Part shown: piece by piece, positions 7,466-16,041 of the stretch | Numbering within the stretch: position 1 is the first letter of the stretch | Layout of the letters: each line of letters opens with the position of its first letter | Assembly: GCA_910583815.1 (NCBI GenBank) | Contig: CAJTZB010000023.1 | Location: 1 to 21,930, forward strand | Reading direction: 5' to 3' | DNA from: an uncultured Lachnospiraceae bacterium | GTDB lineage: Bacteria > Bacillota > Clostridia > Lachnospirales > Lachnospiraceae | Length of the DNA: 21,930 bases | Program-made: the position numbers and the translations under genes | The notes under the pieces: generated by a model | What the model saw: only the letters and a program-made list of their open reading frames with translations | Databases searched by the model: none | What the model was told of the DNA's origin: nothing

Positions 7466-7594
7466 TGTGCCAAAAGGACAGTTATGGAACTAAAAACAAT
7501 AACTGTCCGGACGGCGCAGAGCTTGTTTTCTGGGTGCAAAGAACCAGAAAACAAGCTCTGACTAATGTGTGTCGGAAGGACAGTTATGGAACTA
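7466..7594 (+). repeat. Palindromic repeat element between kinase and regulator
   Basis: The element has three parts. A 19-bp sequence AAGGACAGTTATGGAACTA is directly repeated at 7474-7492 and 7576-7594. An inverted copy of GGACAGTTAT follows the first repeat as ATAACTGTCC (7499-7508), which makes a small hairpin. A perfect 17-bp inverted repeat (7517-7533 with 7544-7560) encloses the loop GTGCAAAGAA. The whole element fills the space between the kinase stop codon and the regulator ribosome site. The layout suggests a small non-autonomous mobile or REP-like element. Confidence 0.85.
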
Positions 7595-7614
7595 TAATAG
7601 GAGGTTTATGTGGT

Positions 7615-8304
7615 ATGGCAAAAATTTTAATTATTGAGGACGAGACAGCGATTGCAGAGCTTGAAAAAGACTATCTGGAGCTTTCCGGATTTGAGGTGAC
7701 AATGGTTTCGGAGGGGAAGGCAGGCCTTATGGCGGCGCTGAAAGATGATTACCAGCTGGTGATTCTGGACTTGATGCTTCCGGGAATGGACGGCTTTGAA
7801 ATCTGCCGAAATATCAGAGAGCAAAAAGATATTCCGATTCTGATGGTTTCGGCTAAAAAGGAAGATATTGACAAAATCAGAGGGCTTGGCATGGGGGCAG
7901 ACGACTATATGACAAAGCCATTCAGCCCAAGTGAACTGGTAGCACGTGTCAAAGCACATCTTGCGCGTTATGAACGGCTGGTAAATAACCATACAAAAAC
8001 AAACGAAACAATTGAAATTCGCGGCATGAAGATTGACAAAACTTCTCGTAGGGTTTATGTTAATGAAGAGGAGAAAATTCTTACAACAAAAGAATTTGAT
8101 TTGCTTAGCTTTCTTGCAGAACATCCGGACCATGTATATACCAAGGATGAGCTGTTTCGTGAGATATGGGATATGGAATCATTTGGCGACATTGCAACCG
8201 TAACCGTACACATCAAAAAAATCCGCGAAAAAATTGAAGAAGACGCAGCAAAACCTCAATACATCGAAACAATCTGGGGCAAAGGCTACAGATTTAAAAT
8301 CTAA
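7615..8304 (+). CDS. OmpR/PhoB-family response regulator
   Basis: This 229-residue transcription factor has an N-terminal receiver domain and a C-terminal winged helix. Receiver residues are acidic Glu8-Asp9, phospho-acceptor Asp52 in LDLMLPGMDG, Ser79, and Lys101 in TKPFS. The winged-helix DNA-binding domain (about 130-229) ends in the typical ETIWGKGYRFKI. The frame is open back to 7465 through the repeat element, but the receiver begins at MAKILIIEDE and AGGAGG (7599-7604) lies 10 nt before ATG 7615, so 7615 is the start. It should be phosphorylated by the upstream kinase (His275). Its targets may include this operon and possibly the divergent RiPP cluster; that is inference. Confidence 0.95.
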   Translation: MAKILIIEDETAIAELEKDYLELSGFEVTMVSEGKAGLMAALKDDYQLVILDLMLPGMDGFEICRNIREQKDIPILMVSAKKEDIDKIRGLGMGADDYMTKPFSPSELVARVKAHLARYERLVNNHTKTNETIEIRGMKIDKTSRRVYVNEEEKILTTKEFDLLSFLAEHPDHVYTKDELFREIWDMESFGDIATVTVHIKKIREKIEEDAAKPQYIETIWGKGYRFKI

Positions 8305-8373
8305 GCCGATACATGCCGGACCAATGCCGGTCTTTGTGTACTGTCACAGAACCAAAAATAGGAGGTCATTATT

Positions 8374-8877
8374 ATGGAAGAATTACATGATATTGTAGAA
8401 CAAAAAAACAAATTCAAAACAGCAGTTAAGGTGATTGCAGTGATTGCAGCGGTGTATGGTGCCTTTGTTGCAATTGGGCGCTATGTGGCAAAAAAGTCAA
8501 GCGAGCTGGATGAGCAGAACATTGGGCAGAAGGTAAAGAAATATTTGGCGTTTATGAACGGAAGGAACATTAAAATCGGAAACGAACAGATAGAAGAGAT
8601 CAGCATCCGTTCCTGTATGGGCGGCGTAGAGCTTGATTTGACAGAAGCATATATCACACAGGATATTGATATCAGAATCCACAGTGTTATGAGCGGTATA
8701 AATATCAAAGTTCCGCCAATGGTGCGTGTCAACATGAGCGACAGCATCAATATTATGGGTGGATTTGCAAATCTGGTGCCAAATTATGAAACGGAAGAGC
8801 TTCCTACCATTTTTGTTTCCATAGAAAATGTGATGGGCGGGATTGCGGTGCAGATGGTGCCGGAAAAGGAGCAGTAA
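8374..8877 (+). CDS. Membrane-anchored protein with LiaF-like C-terminal repeats
   Basis: The 167-residue product has a short cytoplasmic N-terminus, one hydrophobic segment at about residues 15-34, and a C-terminal domain with three glycine-turn repeats: CMGGVELDL, VMSGINIKVP...NIMGGF, and VMGGIAVQM. This pattern matches the C-terminal domain of LiaF/YvqF-type cell-wall-active-antibiotic response proteins (PF09922-like), which are usually longer and have several membrane helices. AGGAGG precedes the start by 10 nt. Its place straight after a kinase-regulator pair is typical for LiaF relatives, which modulate envelope-stress signalling. Here it could restrain the kinase, but that role is not shown by the sequence. 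Confidence 0.72.
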   Translation: MEELHDIVEQKNKFKTAVKVIAVIAAVYGAFVAIGRYVAKKSSELDEQNIGQKVKKYLAFMNGRNIKIGNEQIEEISIRSCMGGVELDLTEAYITQDIDIRIHSVMSGINIKVPPMVRVNMSDSINIMGGFANLVPNYETEELPTIFVSIENVMGGIAVQMVPEKEQ

Positions 8878-8883
8878 CGGCAT

Positions 8884-10071
8884 ATGTTTTCTGATCAGAT
8901 GGTTGAACTTGGTAAAAAACGTTCTACAATCCGCGAGATTTTTGAATATGGAAATAAGAGGGCGAAAGAAGTAGGGCGTGAGAATATTTTTGATTTCAGC
9001 CTTGGAAATCCTAATGTCCCTGCACCAAGGAGTGTAACGGATTCTCTGATTTCCATGATACAGACAGAACCGGCAGAGATACTGCATGGTTATACTTCTG
9101 CTCCCGGCATGGATTCTGTGCGTCAGGCAATGGCAGAGGATTTAAACAAAAGATTTGGGACAAAGTTCCGCAAAGAGAATTTTTATATGACTGTCGGAGC
9201 TGCAGCAGCAATCTGCACAACACTTCGTGCACTTGCAGAGCCGGAAGATGAAGTTGTTGTCATTGCACCGTTTTTTCCGGAATATAAATGTTGGATTGAG
9301 CATACAGCAAAGGCAAAGTGCGTAGTTGTGCCTGCAGATACAGAAAGCTTTCAGATTTGTTTTGATGCGCTTTCTCATGCAGTAACTTCACGTACAAAGG
9401 CAGTCATTGTCAATTCTCCCAATAATCCATCAGGGACAGTATATTCAGAAGAGACAATTCAGAGACTGGCAGATGTTTTAGAGCAGAAATCAGAGGAATT
9501 TGGGCATCCGATTTTTCTGATTTCTGATGAACCATACCGTGAAATCTTATATGATGGGCGGCAGTATCCATTTGTGACGAAGTATTATAAAAACACATTT
9601 GTCTGCTATTCCTACAGCAAGTCGCTTTCCGTTCCGGGAGAACGTATTGGCTATGTGCTTGTTCCTGATGAAATGGAAGGAGCCTCAGATGCGTTTGCAG
9701 CAATTTGTGGAGCGGGGAGAATCCTTGGATATGTCAATGCACCGGGTATGTTTCAGAGAGCAGCAGCAGCATGTACAGGGCAGACTGCGGATATTTCTGT
9801 TTATGAAAAGAACAGGAATTTGTTATATGATGGATTGGTAAAATATGGTTATTTCTGCGTAAAACCACAAGGTGCATTTTATCTTTTCTTGAAGGCACCG
9901 GAAGCAGATGAAAAGGCTTTTTGTGAGCGTGCAAAAAAATATGATTTGCTGCTTGTACCAGGAAGTGATTTTGGCTGTCCGGGTTATGTAAGGATTTCTT
10001 ATTGTGTAAAAACAGAAATGATTGAGAGGGCTTTGCCGGTATTTGAGAGACTGGCAGAGGAGTATCATTAA
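8884..10071 (+). CDS. Pyridoxal-phosphate-dependent class I/II aminotransferase
   Basis: This 395-residue fold-type I aminotransferase has the family's full set of PLP contacts: NSPNNPSGT with Asn180-Asn181, SDEPY (Asp215, Tyr218), the Schiff-base lysine in YSYSKSLSVPGERIGY (Lys246), and the carboxylate-binding arginine in GYVRISYC (Arg370). Its length is normal for the aspartate-aminotransferase superfamily. The amino acid substrate cannot be read from the sequence. AAGGAGC precedes the ATG by 11 nt, inside the end of the previous gene. Only 6 nt separate the two genes, so they are probably co-transcribed, although a link between amino acid metabolism and envelope signalling is not obvious. 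Confidence 0.93.
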   Translation: MFSDQMVELGKKRSTIREIFEYGNKRAKEVGRENIFDFSLGNPNVPAPRSVTDSLISMIQTEPAEILHGYTSAPGMDSVRQAMAEDLNKRFGTKFRKENFYMTVGAAAAICTTLRALAEPEDEVVVIAPFFPEYKCWIEHTAKAKCVVVPADTESFQICFDALSHAVTSRTKAVIVNSPNNPSGTVYSEETIQRLADVLEQKSEEFGHPIFLISDEPYREILYDGRQYPFVTKYYKNTFVCYSYSKSLSVPGERIGYVLVPDEMEGASDAFAAICGAGRILGYVNAPGMFQRAAAACTGQTADISVYEKNRNLLYDGLVKYGYFCVKPQGAFYLFLKAPEADEKAFCERAKKYDLLLVPGSDFGCPGYVRISYCVKTEMIERALPVFERLAEEYH

Positions 10072-10102
10072 AAAGGAACAGGGGACGAGAAGGAGCAAAA
10101 AA

Positions 10103-13100
10103 ATGTATCAGCAGTTACGATCAAACGGAGATAAGACTGGCTTTTGGATTGTTCCGGGGCAGGAAATTTCCAAGGCGGAGGCATGCATTGCGTTTTTGAT
10201 GAGGCTTCCTTCCAATATGTTTGCAGTTTTCCGAGTGGAAGATATGCTTTCGCAAGATACAGAAAAAACATCTAAAAATTTTGAGGCTGTACTTGTGAGA
10301 AATGGTACACCGCTTTATAAGAATACAATATTCCTGCAGACATATCAGGTGCCTTGTGCCATGTCAGAAGGATGTTTCAAAGAACAGACAGAAGAGGATG
10401 TTCCAGGGACTTATGAGGAATGGTCGGTTGTCAAGAAAGATATAGAACATATTATTGGCAAGCATAACAGGCTGTGTGAAGAAAACAGTAGTTTTTACGT
10501 AGATTACAGCCTTTCCAAAGACAGAGAGAGGATGGTACGCCGTTTTCATGCGAACTATTTCCGAAACGAAAAAGAATTGTATCTCCGTGTGAGGGTTACA
10601 GAACCGGAAGAAGTTCTGTGCTTACAGGAAGAGCTGTTTTTAGAAAAGGAACGGAAGGAACTGATTTCTTCTCTCTTTGAAGATTGGGTTTATGAATACA
10701 ATATAGAAGAAGGCATTGTAACAACAATTGGAAAAGAAGAAAAGGAACACTCGCTGGACATAAAGAAGCAGGAAAAGATAATAATTTCTTTGGAAGATGT
10801 ACATCCAAATGACAAAGCCAAACTGCTTACTTGCTGCCGTGGGATAGCAGAAGATGGGAAGGTTCCTCATGCAGAGGTCAGAGTCCGGCAGGGGGATACC
10901 TATCGTTGGATTTCCCTTGCAACAAAAATGCTTTATGCTGCGGATGGTACGCCGGTATCTGTACTCGGAAGGCTTTCGGATATTGATGAAAAGAAAAAAG
11001 AAGAGATTCGCCTAAGAGAAGAGGCTTCTAAAGATTCTTTAACCGGCCTTTTGAACAGGGCAGCGTTCCGTGAAAAAGCAGAACTTTTATTAGAGGAAGA
11101 AGAAAAGAAACAAAGCCACCATTTGGCGGTCTTATTTTTTGATATAGACAGTTTTAAGTTTGTAAATGATAATTATGGGCATCTGTATGGAGATACTGTC
11201 CTGCTCATGATGGCAGAGGCAATACGTGAAGTGACTTCTGAAGGAGACCTGCTGGGTCGTTTTGGCGGAGATGAGTTTACGGTTATGCTCCACGACTATA
11301 AGAGTGTGGAACATCTGACGGAGCAGATGGAGCAGCTCCGCAGCATATTCTCTACTTTGTGTGCAACTGATAAGGAGACGGCGAGGATTTCCTGCAGCAT
11401 TGGTGCTGCACGCTATGGAGAAGACGGCGTAGATTTGACGGAACTGCTTTCCAATGCAGATAAGGCGCTTTATTATGTAAAAGAAAGCAGATGTGGCGCT
11501 GCGCTTTGCACATCAGAAATCAAGGAAATCTTTTATGAAAGACAGCGGAATAAACTGACAGAGGAACCGCTTCCGTCAGGAAGGCCTTTACCTGGGGAAA
11601 TTACGGAGTTTGCTTTGAATCTGTTAGAAGGCAGCAAAGATTTAAAAAGCGCGATTCATATGTTGCTGACTAAGGTAGGCAGACGATTTGGACTAAGCAG
11701 TATCACAATTCGCGAAGAAAACGAAATACAAGGTTTTGAGTTATCTTATTACTGGAGAGACGAGAAAAAAGCAGCAGGAATTACCGATGTAATCCCAATT
11801 TCTCAAAAAGAGCGGAAACAGCTGACTCGTTTCTTAAAGGGAAGCGGAAGAGTGGAATTTTCTGATCCGTCTGAGCTTTCCGAAGACAGCCCTCTTCACC
11901 GTATCTGCCGGGCAAAGGGAATTAAGGCATTGCTTCAGTATCCGCTTTTTGCCGGGGGAGAAGTATTTGGGTATATGAGCTTTGTAGACTGTGTGCAGAA
12001 CAGGGTCTGGAAAGAGGAGGAATGCCATTCCCTGAATGTCATCAGCAAAATTATCGGAAACTATCTGGCAAGGGAACGAGCTTACCAGAGGATAGAGCAA
12101 AAGGTTGAGCTGATGAAAAGTTATGACGAAGTAACAGGGCTGCTGCGTTATGACAAGTTCAAAGAAGTGGCACAAAATGTTTTGGAAACAAGCAATGACA
12201 GAGTCCGTTATGCGGTTGTATCCACGGACATATCTCATTTTAAATATTTTAATGAGATATATGGTTTCCAGAACGGCGACGAAGTGCTTACGGATTTTGC
12301 GAACCTTGTGGTAAAGCATAACCCAAGGGCGGTCACGGCATGCCGTGATTATGCAGATAATTTTATTATTATGGTTACGGTAAGCAGCCCGGAAAATCTT
12401 CTGCGCAATGTACAGAACTATAACAGGACTTTTGTATTGAACCAGTCGGAAAAATTTTTGGACAGCAATCTGGAAGTCTGCAGCGGGGCTTATGTTATTG
12501 ATCGTCCAGAAGAAGGTATTTTACAGGCAATTGACAATGCCAACATTGCAAGAAAGCTTGTAAAGAAAAGAGGGACGACCGGCATTTTGATGTTTGAGCA
12601 GGGCATGAAAGAAAACCATCTAAAAGATATTGCACTGCAGCATATGCTAAGGGAAGCAATAGAAGAGGAAGAGTTCTGCGTCTTTCTGCAGCCGAAATTA
12701 TCCCTTGTGACCGGAGAACTGGTTGGCGCAGAGGCACTTTCCAGATGGAAAAGGCCCGATGGTTCCTATGGGATGCCGGGTGAATTTGTCCCAATGTTAG
12801 AGAACAGCGGGAAAATTATGGAACTGGATTATTTTATATACACTGCAGTTTTAAAGATACTTAGAAATTGGAAGCTGCATGGATTGAAACAGATTCCAAT
12901 TTCTGTGAATTTTTCCAGAGTCCATTTGAAAAGTTCCTTGCTTCCAGACTACCTTGTGCGCCGCTTAAAACAGTATGAAGTAGAAAGCAACCTGATAGAA
13001 ATTGAAATTACGGAGAGTGCATTTATTGAAGATCAGGATGCAATGATACAAAAAGTAAGGGCAATCAAGGAAGAAGGCTTTGATGTTTCTATTGATGATT

Positions 13101-13393
13101 TTGGAACAGGATACTCTTCGTTAAGTATGCTGACAAAGCTTCCGGCGGATGTTGTAAAGATTGACAAGGACTTCTTAGAGAATGGTGAAAAGGTTTCTGC
13201 AAAAGATATGCTACATAATGTGATTCACCTGATTAAAGACAATAAAATGTCAGTTATTTGTGAAGGTGTGGAGACTGCGGAACAGGCAGAGTTTCTTGCA
13301 AAAGCAGGCTGCGATATGGGACAGGGATATTATTTTTCGCCGCCATTGCCTGTGCAGGAATTTGAAGAGAAGTATCTGCTGCGGAAAGAATGA
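10103..13393 (+). CDS. PAS-GGDEF-GAF-(degenerate GGDEF)-EAL cyclic-di-GMP enzyme
   Basis: This 1096-residue soluble protein probably makes and degrades cyclic-di-GMP. The N-terminal 190 residues are unassigned. A PAS domain (about 190-300) is followed by GGDEF with DSLTGLLNR (Asp311) and an intact RFGGDEF (388-392), without an RxxD inhibitory site just upstream. A GAF-like region (about 494-650) comes next. A second GGDEF (about 672-835) has its signature replaced by RDYADNF, so it is probably catalytically dead. The EAL domain (about 850-1095) has GAEAL (Glu877), VNFS, EITES, IDDFGTGYSS, KIDKDF, CEGVET and QGYYFS, all compatible with activity. No membrane segment is seen. The frame opens at 10022 inside the aminotransferase, but AAGGAGC before ATG 10103 marks the start. 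Confidence 0.94.
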   Translation: MYQQLRSNGDKTGFWIVPGQEISKAEACIAFLMRLPSNMFAVFRVEDMLSQDTEKTSKNFEAVLVRNGTPLYKNTIFLQTYQVPCAMSEGCFKEQTEEDVPGTYEEWSVVKKDIEHIIGKHNRLCEENSSFYVDYSLSKDRERMVRRFHANYFRNEKELYLRVRVTEPEEVLCLQEELFLEKERKELISSLFEDWVYEYNIEEGIVTTIGKEEKEHSLDIKKQEKIIISLEDVHPNDKAKLLTCCRGIAEDGKVPHAEVRVRQGDTYRWISLATKMLYAADGTPVSVLGRLSDIDEKKKEEIRLREEASKDSLTGLLNRAAFREKAELLLEEEEKKQSHHLAVLFFDIDSFKFVNDNYGHLYGDTVLLMMAEAIREVTSEGDLLGRFGGDEFTVMLHDYKSVEHLTEQMEQLRSIFSTLCATDKETARISCSIGAARYGEDGVDLTELLSNADKALYYVKESRCGAALCTSEIKEIFYERQRNKLTEEPLPSGRPLPGEITEFALNLLEGSKDLKSAIHMLLTKVGRRFGLSSITIREENEIQGFELSYYWRDEKKAAGITDVIPISQKERKQLTRFLKGSGRVEFSDPSELSEDSPLHRICRAKGIKALLQYPLFAGGEVFGYMSFVDCVQNRVWKEEECHSLNVISKIIGNYLARERAYQRIEQKVELMKSYDEVTGLLRYDKFKEVAQNVLETSNDRVRYAVVSTDISHFKYFNEIYGFQNGDEVLTDFANLVVKHNPRAVTACRDYADNFIIMVTVSSPENLLRNVQNYNRTFVLNQSEKFLDSNLEVCSGAYVIDRPEEGILQAIDNANIARKLVKKRGTTGILMFEQGMKENHLKDIALQHMLREAIEEEEFCVFLQPKLSLVTGELVGAEALSRWKRPDGSYGMPGEFVPMLENSGKIMELDYFIYTAVLKILRNWKLHGLKQIPISVNFSRVHLKSSLLPDYLVRRLKQYEVESNLIEIEITESAFIEDQDAMIQKVRAIKEEGFDVSIDDFGTGYSSLSMLTKLPADVVKIDKDFLENGEKVSAKDMLHNVIHLIKDNKMSVICEGVETAEQAEFLAKAGCDMGQGYYFSPPLPVQEFEEKYLLRKE

Positions 13394-13438
13394 TTTACAA
13401 AGCAGAGGGAAACCAAATAAGGCATGAAAAATGCAAAA

Positions 13439-13470
13439 GGGGCAGTACATGGATGTCTATGTACTGCCCC
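13439..13470. terminator. Bidirectional terminator hairpin
   Basis: The perfect 12-bp stem GGGGCAGTACAT (13439-13450) pairs with ATGTACTGCCCC (13459-13470) around an 8-nt loop. It lies between the convergent cyclic-di-GMP gene and the arabinofuranosidase. T-rich tracts follow on both sides (CTTATT on plus; TTTTGCATTTTT on minus), so it can serve both operons. Confidence 0.85.
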
Positions 13471-13486
13471 CTTATTGGATGTAAAC

Positions 13487-14956
13487 TTACCTTACTGTAA
13501 TGGAAACAATAGAGCAAGCAGGAAGTGTTACGGTAAGAATATCTCCGTTCAGGTCTGCATGGTACTCTTCAATTTTTACTTTGTCAGGAGCATCAAAGTC
13601 ATTGAAAGCATGAACTTCATTGGTCAGTATCCGTGCGCCTACGTCAGTGCCTTGGAAGCCTGCGATGCTGCAGCTGATTTCGGCATCTTCTTCAAGCGAA
13701 CAATTTGCCAGTGTTATTGTCATAACACCATCTTTTACCGAGGCAGAGCTTGAAATCATAGGAGTGTCTTTTCCGTCCACCATATTGGTATTTTCACAGA
13801 AACAGTAAACGGCTTCGCCGTCCTGATGTTCTTTATAAAGGTCAAACACGTGGTAAGTAGGTGTTTTCACCATTTTTTCCCCTTCAGTCAGAATAATAGC
13901 CTGCAGGACGTTTACAACTTGGGCAAGGTTTGCCATAATAACTCTCTTACTGTGGCGGTTGAAGATATTAAGTGTAAGGGCCGCAACGATTGCGTCTCGC
14001 ATCGTATTCTGCTGGTAGAGGAAGCCCGGATTGGTACCTGGTTCAACATCGAACCAGCAGCCCCATTCATCTACAACAAGCCCAATTTCGTTTTTAGGGT
14101 CATAGCGGTTCATAATTTCCGTATGGCGTGTCAGCAGTGGTTCCATGAAGTTTGCCGTGGAAAGCAGGGTGTAATATTGTTCGTCGTTAAATTCTGTGGC
14201 AAGGCCTTTTTTGTCCCAATCAGGTATGGAATAGAAATGCAGCGCAATTCCTCTGGTATGGTTTTTATTTAAATTCTTCATCATAACTTCCATCCAGTTG
14301 TAGTCGCCTGCACTTGGGCCGCAGGCAATTTTAAACAGATGGTTGCCGGAATAATCTTTGCAGAAGCTTTGATAACGTTTGTACTCGTCAGCATAATACT
14401 CCGGTCTCATATTTCCGCCGCAGCCCCAGTTTTCGTTGCCAATGCCTAAATATTTTAAACTCCAAGGTTTCTCCCTGCCGTTTTCTTTTCTTAAGTCTGC
14501 CAGAGGGGAAACACCGTCAAACGTCATATATTCCACCCATTCTGCAAGCTCCTGAACTGTTCCGCTGCCTACGTTTCCTGCAATATACGGCTGGCAGCCG
14601 ACCTGCTCACAAAGCTCCATAAATTCATGGGTGCCAAAAGAATTATCTTCTGTTACTCCGCCCCAGTTTGTGTTTACCATCTTCCGTCTGCCTGATTTTT
14701 CTCCGATGCCGTCTTTCCAGTGATATTCGTCTGCAAAGCAGCCGCCCGGCCAGCGAAGCACAGGAAGATGGATGTTCTTAAAGGCTTCTACAATATCAGA
14801 TCGTATTCCGTTTACATTTGGGATAGAAGAGTTTTCACCAACATAGATGCCATTGTAAATGCATCTTCCAAGATGCTCAGAAAAATGTCCATAGATTTCA
14901 GGACGGATATGTGCAATCTTGTCTTTTGCGTTAATAAGCATGGAGAAATGTTTCAT
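13487..14956 (-). CDS. Intracellular GH51 alpha-L-arabinofuranosidase
   Basis: This 489-residue glycoside hydrolase releases terminal arabinofuranose from arabinan or arabinoxylan oligosaccharides. It shows the GH51 plan: an N-terminal EIYGHFSEHLGRCIYNGIY region and LRWPGGCFADEYHW, a TIM barrel with acid/base Glu175 in GIGNENWGCGG and nucleophile Glu297 in VVDEWGCWFD, and a C-terminal beta domain from about residue 310. Its length matches bacterial intracellular GH51 enzymes. There is no signal peptide, so substrates must be imported as oligosaccharides by a transporter not seen here. AGGAG lies 9 nt before ATG 14956. The divergent AraC-type gene is its likely regulator. Confidence 0.95.
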   Translation of the reverse strand: MKHFSMLINAKDKIAHIRPEIYGHFSEHLGRCIYNGIYVGENSSIPNVNGIRSDIVEAFKNIHLPVLRWPGGCFADEYHWKDGIGEKSGRRKMVNTNWGGVTEDNSFGTHEFMELCEQVGCQPYIAGNVGSGTVQELAEWVEYMTFDGVSPLADLRKENGREKPWSLKYLGIGNENWGCGGNMRPEYYADEYKRYQSFCKDYSGNHLFKIACGPSAGDYNWMEVMMKNLNKNHTRGIALHFYSIPDWDKKGLATEFNDEQYYTLLSTANFMEPLLTRHTEIMNRYDPKNEIGLVVDEWGCWFDVEPGTNPGFLYQQNTMRDAIVAALTLNIFNRHSKRVIMANLAQVVNVLQAIILTEGEKMVKTPTYHVFDLYKEHQDGEAVYCFCENTNMVDGKDTPMISSSASVKDGVMTITLANCSLEEDAEISCSIAGFQGTDVGARILTNEVHAFNDFDAPDKVKIEEYHADLNGDILTVTLPACSIVSITVR

Positions 14957-15025
14957 AAGTATAGCTCCTTTCCGCCGTATAGGATGTCACCTGCCAAGCA
15001 ACAGCAGTATTTGCATCTGTATTTT

Positions 15026-15054
15026 TATATATTTTGATTATTGCATCTTGACAA
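15026..15054 (-). promoter_or_regulatory. Promoter of the GH51 gene
   Basis: On the minus strand TTGTCA (-35, 15049-15054), a 17-nt spacer and TATATA (-10, 15026-15031) precede the arabinofuranosidase by about 70 nt. The -35 overlaps the TTGACA of the divergent regulator promoter. TTGCATCT occurs twice in the same direction, at 15011-15018 and 15041-15048, about three helical turns apart around this promoter, as would suit AraC-type operator half-sites. Confidence 0.6.
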
Positions 15055-15076
15055 ATAAGTTGCAATGACTTATCAC
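15048..15076 (+). promoter_or_regulatory. Promoter of the AraC-type regulator gene
   Basis: TTGACA (15048-15053), a 17-nt spacer and TATCAC (15071-15076; 4 of 6 consensus bases). The -35 is shared back to back with the GH51 promoter, so regulator binding could affect both. The predicted start near 15083 excludes the ATG at 15065 as a translation start. Confidence 0.5.
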
Positions 15077-15118
15077 ATTGATATACTGATAAATCCTATG
15101 ATGATGGAGATGGTATTT

Positions 15119-15940
15119 ATGATGAAGCTGAATGCAATCGGGCTGGATGTACGGCATATAGGTGATTTTTGCATAGACCGTCCAAATGGTTCAGGAGACA
15201 ACCTTCTGGTGATTTTTAAAACAGATGCGCTGCTGATGCTTGATGGGAAGGAAGTTGCAGTGCCTCCTGACAGTGCGGTTCTTTATGGCATCGGAGAACA
15301 GCAGTTTTATAAGACAATCTGTAAGACTTATGTAAACCACTTTCTGCATTTTGATGGGTTTGGGACAGATGGATTCTGTCCTGAATTTCCATTTAATACG
15401 CTTTTGAAACTGAATAATATAGAACAGACAGAAGAACTGCTCAGAATGATAAGCCGTGAGCAGATTTCTCCGTCGCCACACCGTGAGCAGTACATTGACA
15501 TGCTGATAAAAATGCTGATGTTTAGGTTGATGGACGGAATATCTGACGATTCACCGCAGTTAAAGAATCCGCATGCTGCCGGTCTGAGTTCGCTGCGTGC
15601 CGATATTTACAGCAATGCCGGACAGTTTTCTTCTGTGGAACAGCTTGCAGAGAGATTGAATATCAGTCCACAGCATTTCCAGCAGCTATATAAAAAGCAA
15701 TTTGGAATCAGCTGTTATGAGGATCTGCTGACAGCAAAAATGAAAATGGCACAGTATTATCTCAGTACAACAACGTTTTCTGTAAAGGAAATCGCAGTTC
15801 TGTGCGGATATGAAAACGATGTCTGTTTTATGCGTCGGTTTAAGCACCGGACGGGATTTACGCCGTCGGAATACAGAGAAAAAGTAGGAGAAAGAGGGAC
15901 AGAGGGACAGAGGATACCTGTAGTGAGAAAACCAGAGTAA
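15119..15940 (+). CDS. AraC-family transcriptional regulator
   Basis: This 273-residue regulator has an N-terminal cupin-like ligand-binding half (about residues 1-140). The C-terminal half carries two helix-turn-helix units: EQLAERLNISPQHFQQLYKK, then VKEIAVLCGYENDVCFMRRFKHRTGFTPSEYR. It is transcribed divergently from the GH51 arabinofuranosidase, so it probably responds to arabinose or an arabino-oligosaccharide and controls that gene; the ligand is inferred. The frame is open from 15065, but GGAG at 15106-15109 is 9 nt upstream of ATG 15119, and the likely promoter excludes the earlier start. ATG 15122 is also possible. Confidence 0.92.
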   Translation: MMKLNAIGLDVRHIGDFCIDRPNGSGDNLLVIFKTDALLMLDGKEVAVPPDSAVLYGIGEQQFYKTICKTYVNHFLHFDGFGTDGFCPEFPFNTLLKLNNIEQTEELLRMISREQISPSPHREQYIDMLIKMLMFRLMDGISDDSPQLKNPHAAGLSSLRADIYSNAGQFSSVEQLAERLNISPQHFQQLYKKQFGISCYEDLLTAKMKMAQYYLSTTTFSVKEIAVLCGYENDVCFMRRFKHRTGFTPSEYREKVGERGTEGQRIPVVRKPE

Positions 15941-15976
15941 CAGTATCCTTGTCAAGTGATGTTAAAACGTAGAAAC

Positions 15977-16027
15977 AAAATAAGCTGTTGTTTTATAAAC
16001 ATTCGTTCATAAACAGCAGCCTATTTT
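15977..16027. terminator. Bidirectional terminator hairpin
   Basis: A long imperfect stem pairs AAAATAAGCTGTTGTTT (from 15977) with AAACAGCAGCCTATTTT (ending 16027). It is flanked by T-rich sequence on the plus strand (TATTTTATCGTTTT) and A-rich sequence on the other side. It lies between the convergent AraC-type gene and the hydrogenase operon and can stop both. Confidence 0.8.
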
Positions 16028-16041
16028 ATCGTTTTAATAAA

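Noticed and set aside
7465..7614. N-terminal extension of the response regulator reading frame (50 extra residues).
   Set aside because: The extra residues translate a repeat element, and a strong AGGAGG with a canonical receiver start lies at 7615.
8497..9087. 196-residue minus-strand frame opposite the LiaF-like and aminotransferase genes.
   Set aside because: Cys/His-rich low-complexity composition typical of an antisense shadow, and it spans two real genes.
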